A DNA stretch of 64,000 bases from NCBI RefSeq assembly GCF_014649995.1, contig NZ_BMUC01000015.1, positions 91,669 through 155,668 of the forward strand, written 5' to 3'. The position numbers and the translations under genes are program-made. Position 1 is the stretch's first letter. Each line of letters opens with the position of its first letter. Source of the stretch: Streptomyces griseoflavus (lineage in GTDB: Bacteria; Actinomycetota; Actinomycetes; Streptomycetales; Streptomycetaceae). This document shows positions 1 through 8,817 of this stretch, in pieces. Under the pieces are notes generated by a model that worked only from the letters and a program-made list of their open reading frames with translations, ran no database searches and was not told the origin of the DNA.

Positions 1-42
1 GTGAGACCACTCTACACGGAGCTCCAGAAGCCGGCGGAGACG

Positions 43-246
43 TCAGCCGCGGACGATGTTCTCGGCCTGGGGGCCCTTCTGGCCCTGGGTGACGTCGAAC
101 GTGACCGGCTCCCCTTCGACCAGCTCGCGGTAGCCGTTGCCGGAAATGTTGGAGTAGTGGGCGAAGACGTCCGGGCCTCCGCCGTCCTGGGCGATGAAGC
201 CGAAGCCCTTTTCGGAGTTGAACCACTTCACGGTGCCGCTGGCCAT
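43..246 (-). CDS. Cold-shock domain protein (CspA family)
   Basis: A 67-residue single cold-shock domain, the usual length for the family. The start [10 protein letters not shown], the RNP1-like motif KGFGFI (residues 14-19) and the RNP2-like motif DVFAHYS (26-32) are both present. Such proteins bind single-stranded RNA and DNA in the cytoplasm and melt mRNA secondary structure. A purine-rich AAGGA lies 8 nt upstream of the ATG. Streptomycetes carry several such genes, and sequence alone does not show whether this copy is cold-induced. Family assignment is firm; the paralogue name is not. Confidence 0.96.
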   Translation of the reverse strand: MASGTVKWFNSEKGFGFIAQDGGGPDVFAHYSNISGNGYRELVEGEPVTFDVTQGQKGPQAENIVRG

Positions 247-759
247 ACTGCGTGTCCTTCGATCTTGCCGGGAAAGCCCCGGCCGGGGTGAGTAGCTGCG
301 TCTTCCGTTGCGGGAAGACGTCCAGCATCCGTTCTACCCCGCCAAGGGCCCGGTCATTCGATCATCCGTCCGCGAGTCGGATGCGGCCCGGACCGGCAGG
401 GGTATGCACGCCGTGGGTCACGCTCGAGGCCGGCTTCCCTCCCCCGATCGGTGCCGCTCCTGACGGCTCAGCGGAGGCTGGGCTTGCCGAGCCGGTGCCG
501 GATCCGCGCGCAGAGGGCTGTTTCTCGGACACCTCTTACGTTCTCCGCACGCGGGTGAGGGATGGCTGCATAGGATGGGCTTCACTGTCCCGGTGGTCTC
601 CCCCGTACCACCGGGACAGTGCCTTTCAGCGGTCGCGCCGAACTCCTGCGGGAGCCGGTTGTCGAGTGCCGCCGCGGGGCCCTCGGTCCGGGACGGCGCT
701 GCGGCAGGCTTCATCCTCGTGCCCGTAGGCGTTCGCGCTCGTCGTGTCTCTTCTCTCCG
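247..759. other. Intergenic region with two hairpins, no gene seen
   Basis: About 510 bases without a convincing gene. Reading away from the cold-shock gene, the stretch next to its start is its 5' leader and promoter region. A small hairpin (CGTCTTCC at 299-306 pairing with GGAAGACG at 313-320) sits about 50 bases upstream of that ATG. Further on is the strong terminator-like hairpin at 583-621, listed separately. Open frames crossing the region have no ribosome site and no recognisable protein. Confidence 0.6.
583..621. terminator. Perfect 15-bp stem hairpin
   Basis: CACTGTCCCGGTGGT (583-597) pairs perfectly with ACCACCGGGACAGTG (607-621) around a 9-base loop. It lies about 140 bases past the stop of the LuxR-type gene read on the minus strand. 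There is no U tract, which is common for streptomycete terminators. Termination of the regulator mRNA is the likely role, but this is inferred from position. Confidence 0.6.
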
Positions 760-3585
760 TCATGGGTTGGCGCCAGTATCGAGTCGTTCACGCAGTTCAC
801 TGCCATGGCGGTGTGTTTCAGTGCGGGGGTCCTCGATGAGGTCGCGCAGCTGGGCGCGGGCGGTGATGCCCAGCTTGGGGAAGGTGCGGTAGAGGTGCGA
901 GCTGACCGTGCGCGGGGAGAGGAAGAGCTTCTCGCCGATCTCGCGGTTGGTCAGTCCACGGGCGGCGAGATGGATGATCTGCTGCTGTTGCGGGGAGAGT
1001 CCGGCGAGCGCGTCGGGGGTGGAGTCCGTGACGTCGAGGCCGGCGGCGCGCGATTCGGTCCGGGCGCGCTCGATCCATGGGCGCGCGCCCAGACGCCGGA
1101 AGGTCGCCAACGATTCGGTGAGTGGTGTTCGCGCCTCTGCGACGCGTCGGCGGCGGCGCAGCCATTCGGCGAGGTCGAGCAAAGTCTGGGCGCGTTCGAA
1201 GGGCCAGTGTTCCAGCACGGGGTCGGCCAGGGCCGCCCGGAAGTGCGGCTCGGCATCCTCGGGGTCCGCCAGCAGGCCACGGGCGCGGCTGATCAGCGCG
1301 CGCAGGCGGGGTGAGGCACCCGCCGTGAGGGCGCGGGCGGCACGCTCGACGATCGCGGCGGCCTCCTCGCGCCGACCGCTGCGCGCGGCGGCAGCGGCCA
1401 AGTCCGCGAGGGCCGGATAGCAGGCGTGGTAGTGCACGGGTGCGCCCTCTGCCGTGAAGATCGTGCGGAGTTGGTCGTACGCCGCTTCGTGGGCGCCTTC
1501 CGCGAGGGCCGCGGCGCCCAGTGCACGACGGGCGTAGACGAAGACCGAGCGGCTCTCCAGCGGGTCGATCAGGGCGAGTGCGTCTTCGGCCCGGGCGCGG
1601 GCTGCCGTCGTGTCGCCCTGGTAGGCCAGCAGGGTGGCGTCCACGGCGGCCGCACATGCCACGGCGTGGTCGAGGCCGGTCGTCGAGCCGAGCGCGCTGC
1701 TGCGGGCGCATGCCTCTCGGGCCCGCCCCCACTTTCCTTGCTCCACGTAGCTCCAGGCGGCCGCGCCGCCCAGCCCCTCAGGCAGCGGTCCCCGCATGCC
1801 CCAGTGGTCGAAGGCTTGATCGAAGGCGCGGACGGCTTGTGGGGTCTCATCCAGCAGCCACGCCATGGTTGCGAAGGCGGTGAGCCGGTCGGGGTGGCGT
1901 TGCGCTTCGCCTGCGACCTGTGGGAGCAGCAGGAGCAGTTCGGCCCTGTTGCTGAAGGGGTCGGTCACGGCCCTTACCCAGGTGCGCAGCCACGCAGGTG
2001 ACGCGCCCTCGGGGAGGCTCTGCAGGAGGGCTTCGATGCGGTGCTGTTGAGCGTCCTCCCCGCAGTAGAAGCGGACCACGGCGGCGCCGGCCAGGAGGTC
2101 CAGCGCGGTGGTCGGCTGTGTGGGGGCCAACTCCTCGGCGGTGTCGGCCAGTCGGGAGAAGACCACGGTGTGGCGCACGGTGAGTGCTGCCAGTCGTCCG
2201 ACCTGCGCGGCGACACCCGCCAGGAGCGACGCGTCGTCGGTACGTGCCCGTACGGCGGAGGCAAATTCCTCGACCCAGGCGAGGTCACCGGTGAGGACGG
2301 CCTGCTCGGCGGCCTCGACCAGGAGCCGGGCACTGTCCTCGCGCGGTGCGAGGTCCGCGGCGCGTTGCAGGGCCTTGGCCGCTGCCTCGTGGCCGCCGCG
2401 GCGCCGGGCCCGCTCGGCGGTCTCTTCCAGCAGCGTCGATACGGCCGCGTCCGGGGGTGTGGTCGCGGCGGCGAGGTGCCAGGCTCGCCGGTCCGGCTCG
2501 GCCCGCAGCACTTCGGCGAGTGCGAGGTGGGCCGCGCGCCGGGCATCGACGGACGCGGCGTGATACACGGCCGACCGGACCAGGGGGTGGCTGAACCGGA
2601 GGCCACGGCCGGTTCGCCGGACCAGCCCGGCCTGCTCGGCAGGCCGCCATGCGTCGTCCTCGGCGCCGGGCAGCGCGGCCGGTACGGCGATGGCGAAGTC
2701 AACGGTGTCCATGGCGGCCAGGAGCAGCAGGGAGCGCGTGGTGGAAGCCGGCAGGCCGTTCAAACGATCCGCAAAGACCCGCTCCAGGTGATCGGTGACG
2801 GGGAGCGGACCGGCGCACGGTGGCCCCGCGGCCGTCTCGTGTGCGGTGGTCGTCTTCGCCAGTTCGGTCAGTGCCAGCGGGTTGCCGTCGGCCTGGGCGA
2901 GGATCTGCGTCCTCATCCGGCCGGTTGGGCGCTGCGGCTGCAGGTCCAGCAGTCGGCCGGCCGCGGCCTTGTCGAGCGGTCCCAGGGTGAGCGTCGCCGC
3001 GTGCCGGTCGAACCCGGGGAGGTGGTCGCCGACGCGGGCTGCGATCAGCATCGTGACCGGTTCGCCTGCCAGCCGTCGGGCCGCGAAGGACAGTGTGTCC
3101 AGGGACGCACGGTCGAACCACTGCGCGTCGTCCAGAACCACGAGCACAGGCCTTCGGTCCCCCAGGGCTGAGAGCAGGCCCAGGACCGCAACCCCGATCA
3201 GCAGCAGGTCGGCTTCCGCTGTTGCCGATCCCGCGCCGAACGCGCCGTGCAGCGCAGCGCGCTGCCTCTCCGGCAACTCGTCCACCTCAAACTTGACCGG
3301 CCACAGCAGTTGATGCAGTGCGGAGAACGCGAGGCTCGACTCCGTCTCGCTGCCCTCGGCGCGCAGGACACGAGCACCGCTCGCCTCAGCCCGACGCACC
3401 GCACGGTCCAGCAGCGCGCTCTTTCCCATACCTATGTCACCGAGGAGCATCAGAACCGGGTCGGCCGACACCGGGTCCACCGCACGAAAGAGGCGCGCCA
3501 GTTCCGCGTCCCGGCCGACGATCGGCCTGCCCGCGCCCGGTTCCGGCCCAGCGACCGCACGGGGGCCGCCTGCGTGATCGTCCAC
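760..3585 (-). CDS. Large ATP-binding LuxR-family transcriptional regulator
   Basis: A 941-residue LAL/MalT-like regulator. An N-terminal AAA module has a Walker A motif GDIGMGKS (residues 49-56) and a Walker B-like VLVVLDDAQW near 147-156. A long alpha-helical TPR-like middle follows. A C-terminal LuxR/GerE helix-turn-helix (about 865-930, with LTNREIGEKLFLSPRTVSSH) ends the protein. It should bind ATP and a ligand or protein signal and activate transcription. The GTG start is preceded by GGAG 5 nt upstream. It is divergent from the MBL-fold hydrolase gene across a 180-base gap, so control of that hydrolase/esterase pair is plausible but unproven. Confidence 0.93.
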   Translation of the reverse strand: MDDHAGGPRAVAGPEPGAGRPIVGRDAELARLFRAVDPVSADPVLMLLGDIGMGKSALLDRAVRRAEASGARVLRAEGSETESSLAFSALHQLLWPVKFEVDELPERQRAALHGAFGAGSATAEADLLLIGVAVLGLLSALGDRRPVLVVLDDAQWFDRASLDTLSFAARRLAGEPVTMLIAARVGDHLPGFDRHAATLTLGPLDKAAAGRLLDLQPQRPTGRMRTQILAQADGNPLALTELAKTTTAHETAAGPPCAGPLPVTDHLERVFADRLNGLPASTTRSLLLLAAMDTVDFAIAVPAALPGAEDDAWRPAEQAGLVRRTGRGLRFSHPLVRSAVYHAASVDARRAAHLALAEVLRAEPDRRAWHLAAATTPPDAAVSTLLEETAERARRRGGHEAAAKALQRAADLAPREDSARLLVEAAEQAVLTGDLAWVEEFASAVRARTDDASLLAGVAAQVGRLAALTVRHTVVFSRLADTAEELAPTQPTTALDLLAGAAVVRFYCGEDAQQHRIEALLQSLPEGASPAWLRTWVRAVTDPFSNRAELLLLLPQVAGEAQRHPDRLTAFATMAWLLDETPQAVRAFDQAFDHWGMRGPLPEGLGGAAAWSYVEQGKWGRAREACARSSALGSTTGLDHAVACAAAVDATLLAYQGDTTAARARAEDALALIDPLESRSVFVYARRALGAAALAEGAHEAAYDQLRTIFTAEGAPVHYHACYPALADLAAAAARSGRREEAAAIVERAARALTAGASPRLRALISRARGLLADPEDAEPHFRAALADPVLEHWPFERAQTLLDLAEWLRRRRRVAEARTPLTESLATFRRLGARPWIERARTESRAAGLDVTDSTPDALAGLSPQQQQIIHLAARGLTNREIGEKLFLSPRTVSSHLYRTFPKLGITARAQLRDLIEDPRTETHRHGSELRERLDTGANP

Positions 3586-3765
3586 GGGATCTCCAGGAAT
3601 GGTGGCTCTTCGAGCGGAGCCGTCTCGCCTTGTCGCCGCCCAGGCTACAAGCGGCCTGGTCCGGGCTCCGGGACACGCGGATCGGTGCAGTCACGTGACG
3701 GATACCGCGTGCACCGGGGCCGCTCGTACGGTTCCAGGAAAGCCTCCTGAAGCTGAGGAATTCCC

Positions 3766-4680
3766 ATGGAACAGATCGAACTCGGCGACGTCACGATCAC
3801 CCGGGTCCGGGAGTATTACGGCTCCGTCGAAATGACGCCCGACGCCTTCTTCCCGGAGAGCCCGAAGGAAGTGTGGGACGACAACGCCCCTTGGCTGACC
3901 CCGCACTTCCTGGATCGCGACACCCACAGCGTGCGTTCCGCGATCCAGACCTGGCTGTTGCGCAGCGAGGGCAGGACCATCCTCGTCGACACCGGCGTGG
4001 GCAACCACAAGGACCGTCCGTACGCACCGGTCTGGAATCGCCTCGAGACGGACTTCCTGGCCCATCTCTCGCGCGCCGGCGTCGAACCCGAGGACGTGGA
4101 CATCGTGATCAACACGCATCTCCACATCGATCACGTCGGCTGGAACACCTCTTTGCACGGCCGAAAATGGGTGCCCACATTCCCCAACGCCACCTATCTG
4201 ATGCCGAAGGACGACTTCGACTTCTGGAACCCGGCAAACGGCCACCAGTCGCGGCTCGGCCGCGGCAACCAGAACGTCTTCGAGGACAGCGTGGCACCGG
4301 TGCACCAGGCCGGCCAGACGGTGCTGTGGGAGAGCAGACACCAGATCGACGCCGCCCTGCGCCTGGACCTGGCTCCCGGACACACCCCCGGCTCCTCCGT
4401 ACTGACCCTCACCTCCGGGACGGACCGCGCGGTGTTCGTCGGCGACATGCTGCACAACCCGGTGCAGATCCTCGAACCGGACGCCAACAGCTGCTTCTGC
4501 GAGGACCCCGCGGGCGCCCGCGCCACCCGTCGCAAGGTGCTGGGCTGGGCCGCCGACAACAACGCACTCGTGATCCCCGCGCACTTGGGGGGTCACGGCG
4601 CCGCCGAGGTCGCGCGTGACGGGAACAAGTTCGCCGTCAAGGGCTGGGCTCCCTTCGCCCCGTACACCGAACTGGGCTGA
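3766..4680 (+). CDS. MBL-fold metallo-hydrolase
   Basis: A 304-residue metallo-beta-lactamase fold protein. The metal-binding motif THLHIDHVGW has H118, H120, D122 and H123. Downstream APGHTPGSS supplies the next ligand region, and VFVGDMLHNP supplies the bridging aspartate region. The overall pattern resembles the lactonase/AttM-like branch of MBL hydrolases, but the substrate cannot be read from sequence. A GAGGAA ribosome site lies just before the ATG. The carboxylesterase gene follows after 24 bases in the same direction, so the two are probably co-transcribed. The divergent LuxR-type regulator is a candidate controller. Confidence 0.92.
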   Translation: MEQIELGDVTITRVREYYGSVEMTPDAFFPESPKEVWDDNAPWLTPHFLDRDTHSVRSAIQTWLLRSEGRTILVDTGVGNHKDRPYAPVWNRLETDFLAHLSRAGVEPEDVDIVINTHLHIDHVGWNTSLHGRKWVPTFPNATYLMPKDDFDFWNPANGHQSRLGRGNQNVFEDSVAPVHQAGQTVLWESRHQIDAALRLDLAPGHTPGSSVLTLTSGTDRAVFVGDMLHNPVQILEPDANSCFCEDPAGARATRRKVLGWAADNNALVIPAHLGGHGAAEVARDGNKFAVKGWAPFAPYTELG

Positions 4681-4704
4681 AGCCCGCAGAGCGGAGAGGC
4701 ACCC

Positions 4705-6189
4705 GTGAACCACCACCCCGGACCCATAGTGACCACCGCGCAGGGGGCCGTCCGCGGCCTGCGCCAGGGAGACATCAGCGTCTTCCTCAACATCCCCTAC
4801 GCCGCCCCGCTCCGCGGCGCCAGCCGGTTCGCCCCGCCGCAGCCGCACGAGCCGTGGGACGGCGTACGGGACGCCACCGTGCCGGGGCCCACCGCACCAC
4901 AGTCCGAGCGCAAGCTCGGCAGGATCGACATGTCCCCCTACTTCGGGCCCGGTTGGAGCCGCGGGGAGGACTACCTCACCGTCAACGTCTTCGCGCCCCA
5001 GGCCGGCGACCTGCCCGTCATGGTGTTCGTCCACGGCGGCGGATTCGTCGCCGGATCGACACGGTCCGCGATGTACGACGGCTCCGCCTTCGCCCGCGAC
5101 GGCGTCGTCCTCGTCACCCTCAACTACCGGCTCGGCATCGCCGGGTTCCTCGACATCCCCGGGGCTCCCGTCAACCGCGGCCTGCTCGACGTCGTCGCCG
5201 CGCTGCGCTGGGTGAGGGAGAACATCGCCGTCTTCGGCGGCGACCCGCACAACGTCACCCTCTTCGGCCAGTCGGCCGGGGCGACCATCATCGGCGGCGT
5301 CCTCGCCACCCCCGAAGCCACGGGTCTCTTCCGTCGGGCCATCGTCCAAAGCGGCAGCGGCCTGGGGGCGTTCACCACCGAGCAGGCTGCCCGTGTCACC
5401 CAGGCAGCGGCCGGTGCCCTGGGCGTCGGGACCGACGTCGACGCCTTCGCGAACATCTCCGACGAGCGCCTGGTCGAGGCCGCTTCGCGGCTCGTGGGCA
5501 TCGACCTGCGGACCGACACGGCCCGCGATCCGCTGATCGGACTCAGCCCCTTCAGCCTGGTCCTCGACACACAGCCCGCCGAGTCCGTCGCCGCCGGCCT
5601 GAGCGCCGACGTCGATCTCCTCATCGGAACCAACACCGAGGAGGGCAACCTCTACCTGGTCCCCGTGGACAAGTACGCCACCTCAACCGCCTGGGACGTC
5701 GACGACGCGGCGGCACGTTCGCACCCGAACCCGGCGCAGCTCGTCGAGACGTACCGGAAGGCCCGCCCCGAGGCGTCCTTCGGCGAGCTGCGCTCTGCCG
5801 TCATGGGCGACGCGCTGTTCGGCGCGGGCAGTCGGGCCTTGGCCGGTGCTCATGCCGCCCATCCCGAATCCGTCACCTTCCACTACGAGTTCGCCTGGCG
5901 CTCCCATGCCCTCGACGGACAGCTCGGCGCCACCCACGCCATGGAGCTGCCCTTCGTCTTCGATGTCGCGCACCTACCCCGACTGTCCGGCCCCGTCGCC
6001 CTGCTCGGCCCCGACAAGCCCCCAGCGGATCTTGCCGCCCGCGTGCACGAGGTCTGGGTCCGGTTCGCCAGGACCGGCGACCCCGGCTGGGACCCCTACG
6101 ACAACGAACGCCGGGCCACCATGCGTATCGACGCAGAGTGGCTCCAGGTCGACGACCCGCGCAGCGAGGAACGGCAGGCGTGGATCTGA
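4705..6189 (+). CDS. Type-B carboxylesterase/lipase family protein
   Basis: A 494-residue alpha/beta hydrolase of the carboxylesterase type B family (usual length about 500). The oxyanion-hole motif HGGGF (110-114), the nucleophile elbow GQSAGA with S190, and the family signature EDYLTVNVFAP (88-98) are visible. It hydrolyses carboxylic esters; no signal peptide is seen, so it should be cytoplasmic. The GTG start follows GGAGAGG. It lies 24 bases after the MBL-fold gene, suggesting an operon of two hydrolases acting on related ester or lactone substrates. Confidence 0.93.
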   Translation: MNHHPGPIVTTAQGAVRGLRQGDISVFLNIPYAAPLRGASRFAPPQPHEPWDGVRDATVPGPTAPQSERKLGRIDMSPYFGPGWSRGEDYLTVNVFAPQAGDLPVMVFVHGGGFVAGSTRSAMYDGSAFARDGVVLVTLNYRLGIAGFLDIPGAPVNRGLLDVVAALRWVRENIAVFGGDPHNVTLFGQSAGATIIGGVLATPEATGLFRRAIVQSGSGLGAFTTEQAARVTQAAAGALGVGTDVDAFANISDERLVEAASRLVGIDLRTDTARDPLIGLSPFSLVLDTQPAESVAAGLSADVDLLIGTNTEEGNLYLVPVDKYATSTAWDVDDAAARSHPNPAQLVETYRKARPEASFGELRSAVMGDALFGAGSRALAGAHAAHPESVTFHYEFAWRSHALDGQLGATHAMELPFVFDVAHLPRLSGPVALLGPDKPPADLAARVHEVWVRFARTGDPGWDPYDNERRATMRIDAEWLQVDDPRSEERQAWI

Positions 6190-6523
6190 ACCTGTCGTGC
6201 AGGCGTGCGCCGCGGCGGTCGGTGAGCCGTTCCCCCGGCCCGCACCACCGTCCACCTACAGCTTCCGCCGGGACTGCTCGTCGAGGTCGACACCTGGCAG
6301 CGGCGGGCGGTTGACCAGAGCCAAACAGCCCGCCCCGAACGGCGGCTTCGGCCAGTGTGCTCCTCACGATGCCTGGGTGCCGGGCCGGGGCACCCACGGC
6401 ACACCACCTTCGCCCGGCTCGCAGAAATATTCGACTGAAACGTTGAAGCAAAGCCGGTTGGTGGTTGATGGTTCATCTAAAGCTCCGTCCCCAGGAGCCC
6501 TGACCGGAAGGAACCACGACACG
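6190..6523. other. Intergenic region, nothing recognised
   Basis: About 330 bases between the carboxylesterase stop and a small secreted protein gene. No open frame with a credible ribosome site and no clear hairpin was seen. The A+T-richer stretch near 6420-6480 may hold the promoter of the next gene. Confidence 0.4.
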
Positions 6524-6877
6524 ATGAAGAGCCGACCCAAGAAACTGGCGCTGGCTGCCATGGCGGCCGTCGCAGTGACCATCGCACTCCCGGCAGCCCC
6601 CGCTTTAGCCACCGAGGAGGTCGACTGCAGCGCCGGCACGGATGCCGTGAAGGTGACGTACCTGGAGAACGGCACGGAGCGCACCCGGTGCTGGACCGGC
6701 CCTGGCGACGTCCCGCTCGAGCAGGGTGGTGTCACCTCGTTCTCCTCGGGCGCCCACGAAGTGGTCGTCTTCTGGAGGACGAGCTTGGGATGGGACGTCG
6801 AAGTGCTCCCGCCTCACACCTTGGCCCCCTTCACCGGCGCTGACACGTACCACGTCTACGGTTTCCACGTCAGGTAA
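6524..6877 (+). CDS. Small secreted protein of unknown function
   Basis: A 117-residue protein with a clear Sec signal: positively charged MKSRPKK, a hydrophobic run to about residue 25 and a cleavage site near ALA-TEE. The mature part of about 90 residues has two cysteines and is rich in aromatic and beta-strand-forming residues. It is loosely reminiscent of the small beta-sandwich (beta/gamma-crystallin-like) proteins streptomycetes secrete, but I cannot assign a family. The ATG follows GGAAGGAA-type purines. A strong hairpin terminator follows the stop, so it is probably monocistronic. Confidence 0.75.
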   Translation: MKSRPKKLALAAMAAVAVTIALPAAPALATEEVDCSAGTDAVKVTYLENGTERTRCWTGPGDVPLEQGGVTSFSSGAHEVVVFWRTSLGWDVEVLPPHTLAPFTGADTYHVYGFHVR

Positions 6878-6887
6878 TCGCTGACGG

Positions 6888-6920
6888 CGGCAGGCCGGTC
6901 CTTTCCGGGCCGGCCTGCCG
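6888..6920 (+). terminator. Hairpin terminator after small secreted protein
   Basis: CGGCAGGCCGGTCC (6888-6901) pairs with GGGCCGGCCTGCCG (6907-6920) around a 5-base loop, with one G-T wobble. It starts 11 bases past the stop codon of the small secreted protein gene, the usual place for an intrinsic terminator. Confidence 0.75.
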
Positions 6921-7038
6921 TTCGCGTCGCACCCAGTCTGCTGCAGCAGCGCCTCCTGCCTGTACAGAGGAGGACTTCTTCCCCGATCCTGACGATCGGT
7001 CCAAGTTCTGCCGCTGTGTGGACATGAAAGGCGACGGC

Positions 7039-7358
7039 ATGGAGCTCACTCGCTTCGACTTCCGGGTCACCGGAACCGCCGAGGCCGAGCTCTCCGAAGC
7101 GGAGATCCGCACCCTCGGCTCGGTGCAGCTCGCTCTTGTCAGCGGCCTGATGATGCAGCACCTCACCGACCCCGAGTCCGCGCCCACCGCCGACGAAGTA
7201 CGGGCGGGTTTGCGAGGAGCGGGGACCCCTCGGCGAGTTCAGCCGCCGCCGACAAGCTGGTCCGGAATGCCTGCGCCCTCTTCGAGGCGGACAGGACGTA
7301 CGACGGACAGACCGTTGTCCGGTACGCGCTCTCTGCGGGCGGGGCGGGTCTGAGGTGA
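7039..7358 (+). pseudogene. Remnant of a TetR-type regulator C-terminus
   Basis: The short frame starting MELTRFDFRV contains a stretch ending DPESAPTADEVRAGLR. This resembles the last helices of TetR/AcrR proteins, where a run like GLMxQWLLDPExAPxADExxxGLR is common. There is no DNA-binding domain upstream. After about residue 60 the frame degenerates; a sensible protein-like reading (AADKLVRNACALFEAD) continues in another frame to a stop at 7356-7358, suggesting a frameshift. I read it as a 5'-truncated, frameshifted relic. A short functional peptide cannot be excluded. Confidence 0.4.
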
Positions 7359-7451
7359 CTCTCCACGGAGCCTGACGGTTCGCGTTTCGGCGTGGCTCCG
7401 GCCGTACACCGAGACGTCGTTGCCTTACCGGGAGCGGGCCGGCCGAGGTGG

Positions 7452-7736
7452 TCAGGCAGTCGGGCGGCCGGTGATGGCCGGCAGGGTCGTGGTCCTGATC
7501 CGGCGATAGGTCACGAAGCCGTTCACGGCCACTCCCGTCCAGATGACGGTACTGACCAGCGGCCACCACAAGTCCCGTCCGCCCTCGCCCCGGATGAGAC
7601 TGCCGACCCAGCTGACCGCCCAGCCGACGGCAAGGACAAGTGCCGCCCATCGGGCCCACTGCCAGATCCGCATCGTTCCTCGGGCACGGGTTTCCTGCGT
7701 GCTCTGCTCGTCCTGTCGCAATCGTGTGCCATTCAT
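7452..7736 (-). CDS. Small membrane protein, two predicted TM segments
   Basis: A 94-residue protein with two hydrophobic segments (about residues 27-46 and 56-74) joined by a short polar loop containing RGEGGRD. The tail is cytoplasmic-looking and arginine-rich. No family was recognised. The ATG at the far end is taken as start; an internal ATG at residue 22 (position 7673) would also leave both membrane segments intact. It stands alone between the TetR remnant and an empty region. Confidence 0.6.
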   Translation of the reverse strand: MNGTRLRQDEQSTQETRARGTMRIWQWARWAALVLAVGWAVSWVGSLIRGEGGRDLWWPLVSTVIWTGVAVNGFVTYRRIRTTTLPAITGRPTA

Positions 7737-8156
7737 ACCTATCCGCCTACCCCCAGCCCGCCCCTTGCCTCCTGACCCCTGGGAGAGGGCCGAAAACGGA
7801 CGTCACCACCGGCTGCAAAGATGCGCAAAGGGGGCCCAGGGAGGGACGGGTCTGCCGCCTACGTCTGGGTGTTCGACAGGGGGCACGGCCACGACCGCCT
7901 GGGCTCGCCGAGCTCGCCGGGCCCGTGTGCAAACGGGCGTCGCCCGCAGCGGTCACGAGGAGTTCGTACCTCTGCGACGACCGGGCAGGCAGCGTCAGGC
8001 AGCCGTACCGCGCTGGGTGGAACCGAGCAGAGGCGCTACCGCGCAGGTTTACCCGGAAAACCAACCTGCCTGAGAACGACAGGGCCTGGGACTCCTGCGA
8101 CTCTCAGGTGAACGGGACTCGCCACGAGGCGACGTGAACCAACGGGAGGATCAGCC
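7737..8156. other. Intergenic region, no gene supported
   Basis: About 420 bases between a minus-strand membrane protein and a plus-strand secreted protein, so it should contain both promoters. Several open frames cross it, but all are arginine/proline-rich readings without ribosome sites or family resemblance. No strong inverted repeat was noticed. Confidence 0.4.
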
Positions 8157-8564
8157 ATGGCACTCGGGAAAACCATCGGCGGCGCACTCGCGGCCGCACT
8201 GCTCACCGTCGGAATCGGCGTGGCGACGGCCGGCCCGGCAGCAGCGGCGGCCAACGGCGACAAGTGCAAGACGTTCTACACTCCGGCGGTCTCGGGCTAC
8301 CGCGCCTCCGCCTACGTCTGCTGGAACTGGACCCCGGACGGTCACGGTGCCTACAACGGTGTCATCGACGCCAAGTGGAACGACCAGTCGCGCTCGAACG
8401 GGATCATGTACCTCCAGGCGAGGATCAGCCCGAACACCTGGCGCGCCATCGGGCACGCAGGCTACGAGGTGGCAGTTGGCACGCACGACTACACGCCGTA
8501 CACCGGCCTCAAGGACCTGGCCTTCCGTGCCTGCCTTCCGCGTGTCGGCTGCGGAGCCAGCTGA
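8157..8564 (+). CDS. Small secreted protein of unknown function
   Basis: A 135-residue protein with a Sec signal peptide (MALGKTIGGALAAALL..., cleavage near AAA-NGD about residue 31). The mature domain has four cysteines (in DKCKTF, YVCWNW, RACLPR and GCGAS), suggesting two disulfides, and is rich in aromatic residues and glycine, so probably a small beta fold. The ATG is preceded by GGGAGG with good spacing. I do not recognise the family. Secreted Cys-paired proteins of this size recur in this window at 6.5, 14.7 and 15.1 kb. Confidence 0.8.
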   Translation: MALGKTIGGALAAALLTVGIGVATAGPAAAAANGDKCKTFYTPAVSGYRASAYVCWNWTPDGHGAYNGVIDAKWNDQSRSNGIMYLQARISPNTWRAIGHAGYEVAVGTHDYTPYTGLKDLAFRACLPRVGCGAS

Positions 8565-8817
8565 CGCATGGCCGGATCGGCCACCTGAGATCTCGCGCGT
8601 GGCCGACCGGCCGGCTGGGAGGAGGGCCTGAGGCTGCACGCCGCCGCGCTCGAACCGGCTGCCCGGGGCCCGGCCGACGGATCCCCGGTGAGGGAAGCCC
8701 TGCTCCGGGCCGCCGGTGCGGACCTCATCACGGCCACCCGCCACCGGCGACTGCGGCTTCCTCACCGAACGCAGCCCCCGGGGCGTACGCGGCGGCTCTT
8801 CCGTGGCCTCGACGTCG

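Noticed and set aside
252-728. Open frame on the plus strand between the cold-shock and LuxR genes
   Set aside because: Arginine/proline-rich with no ribosome site; it is the usual high-GC open frame over a non-coding region containing a strong hairpin.
3691-5349. 552-codon minus-strand frame
   Set aside because: Exactly antisense to the MBL-fold and carboxylesterase genes; composition is that of the complementary strand of real codons.
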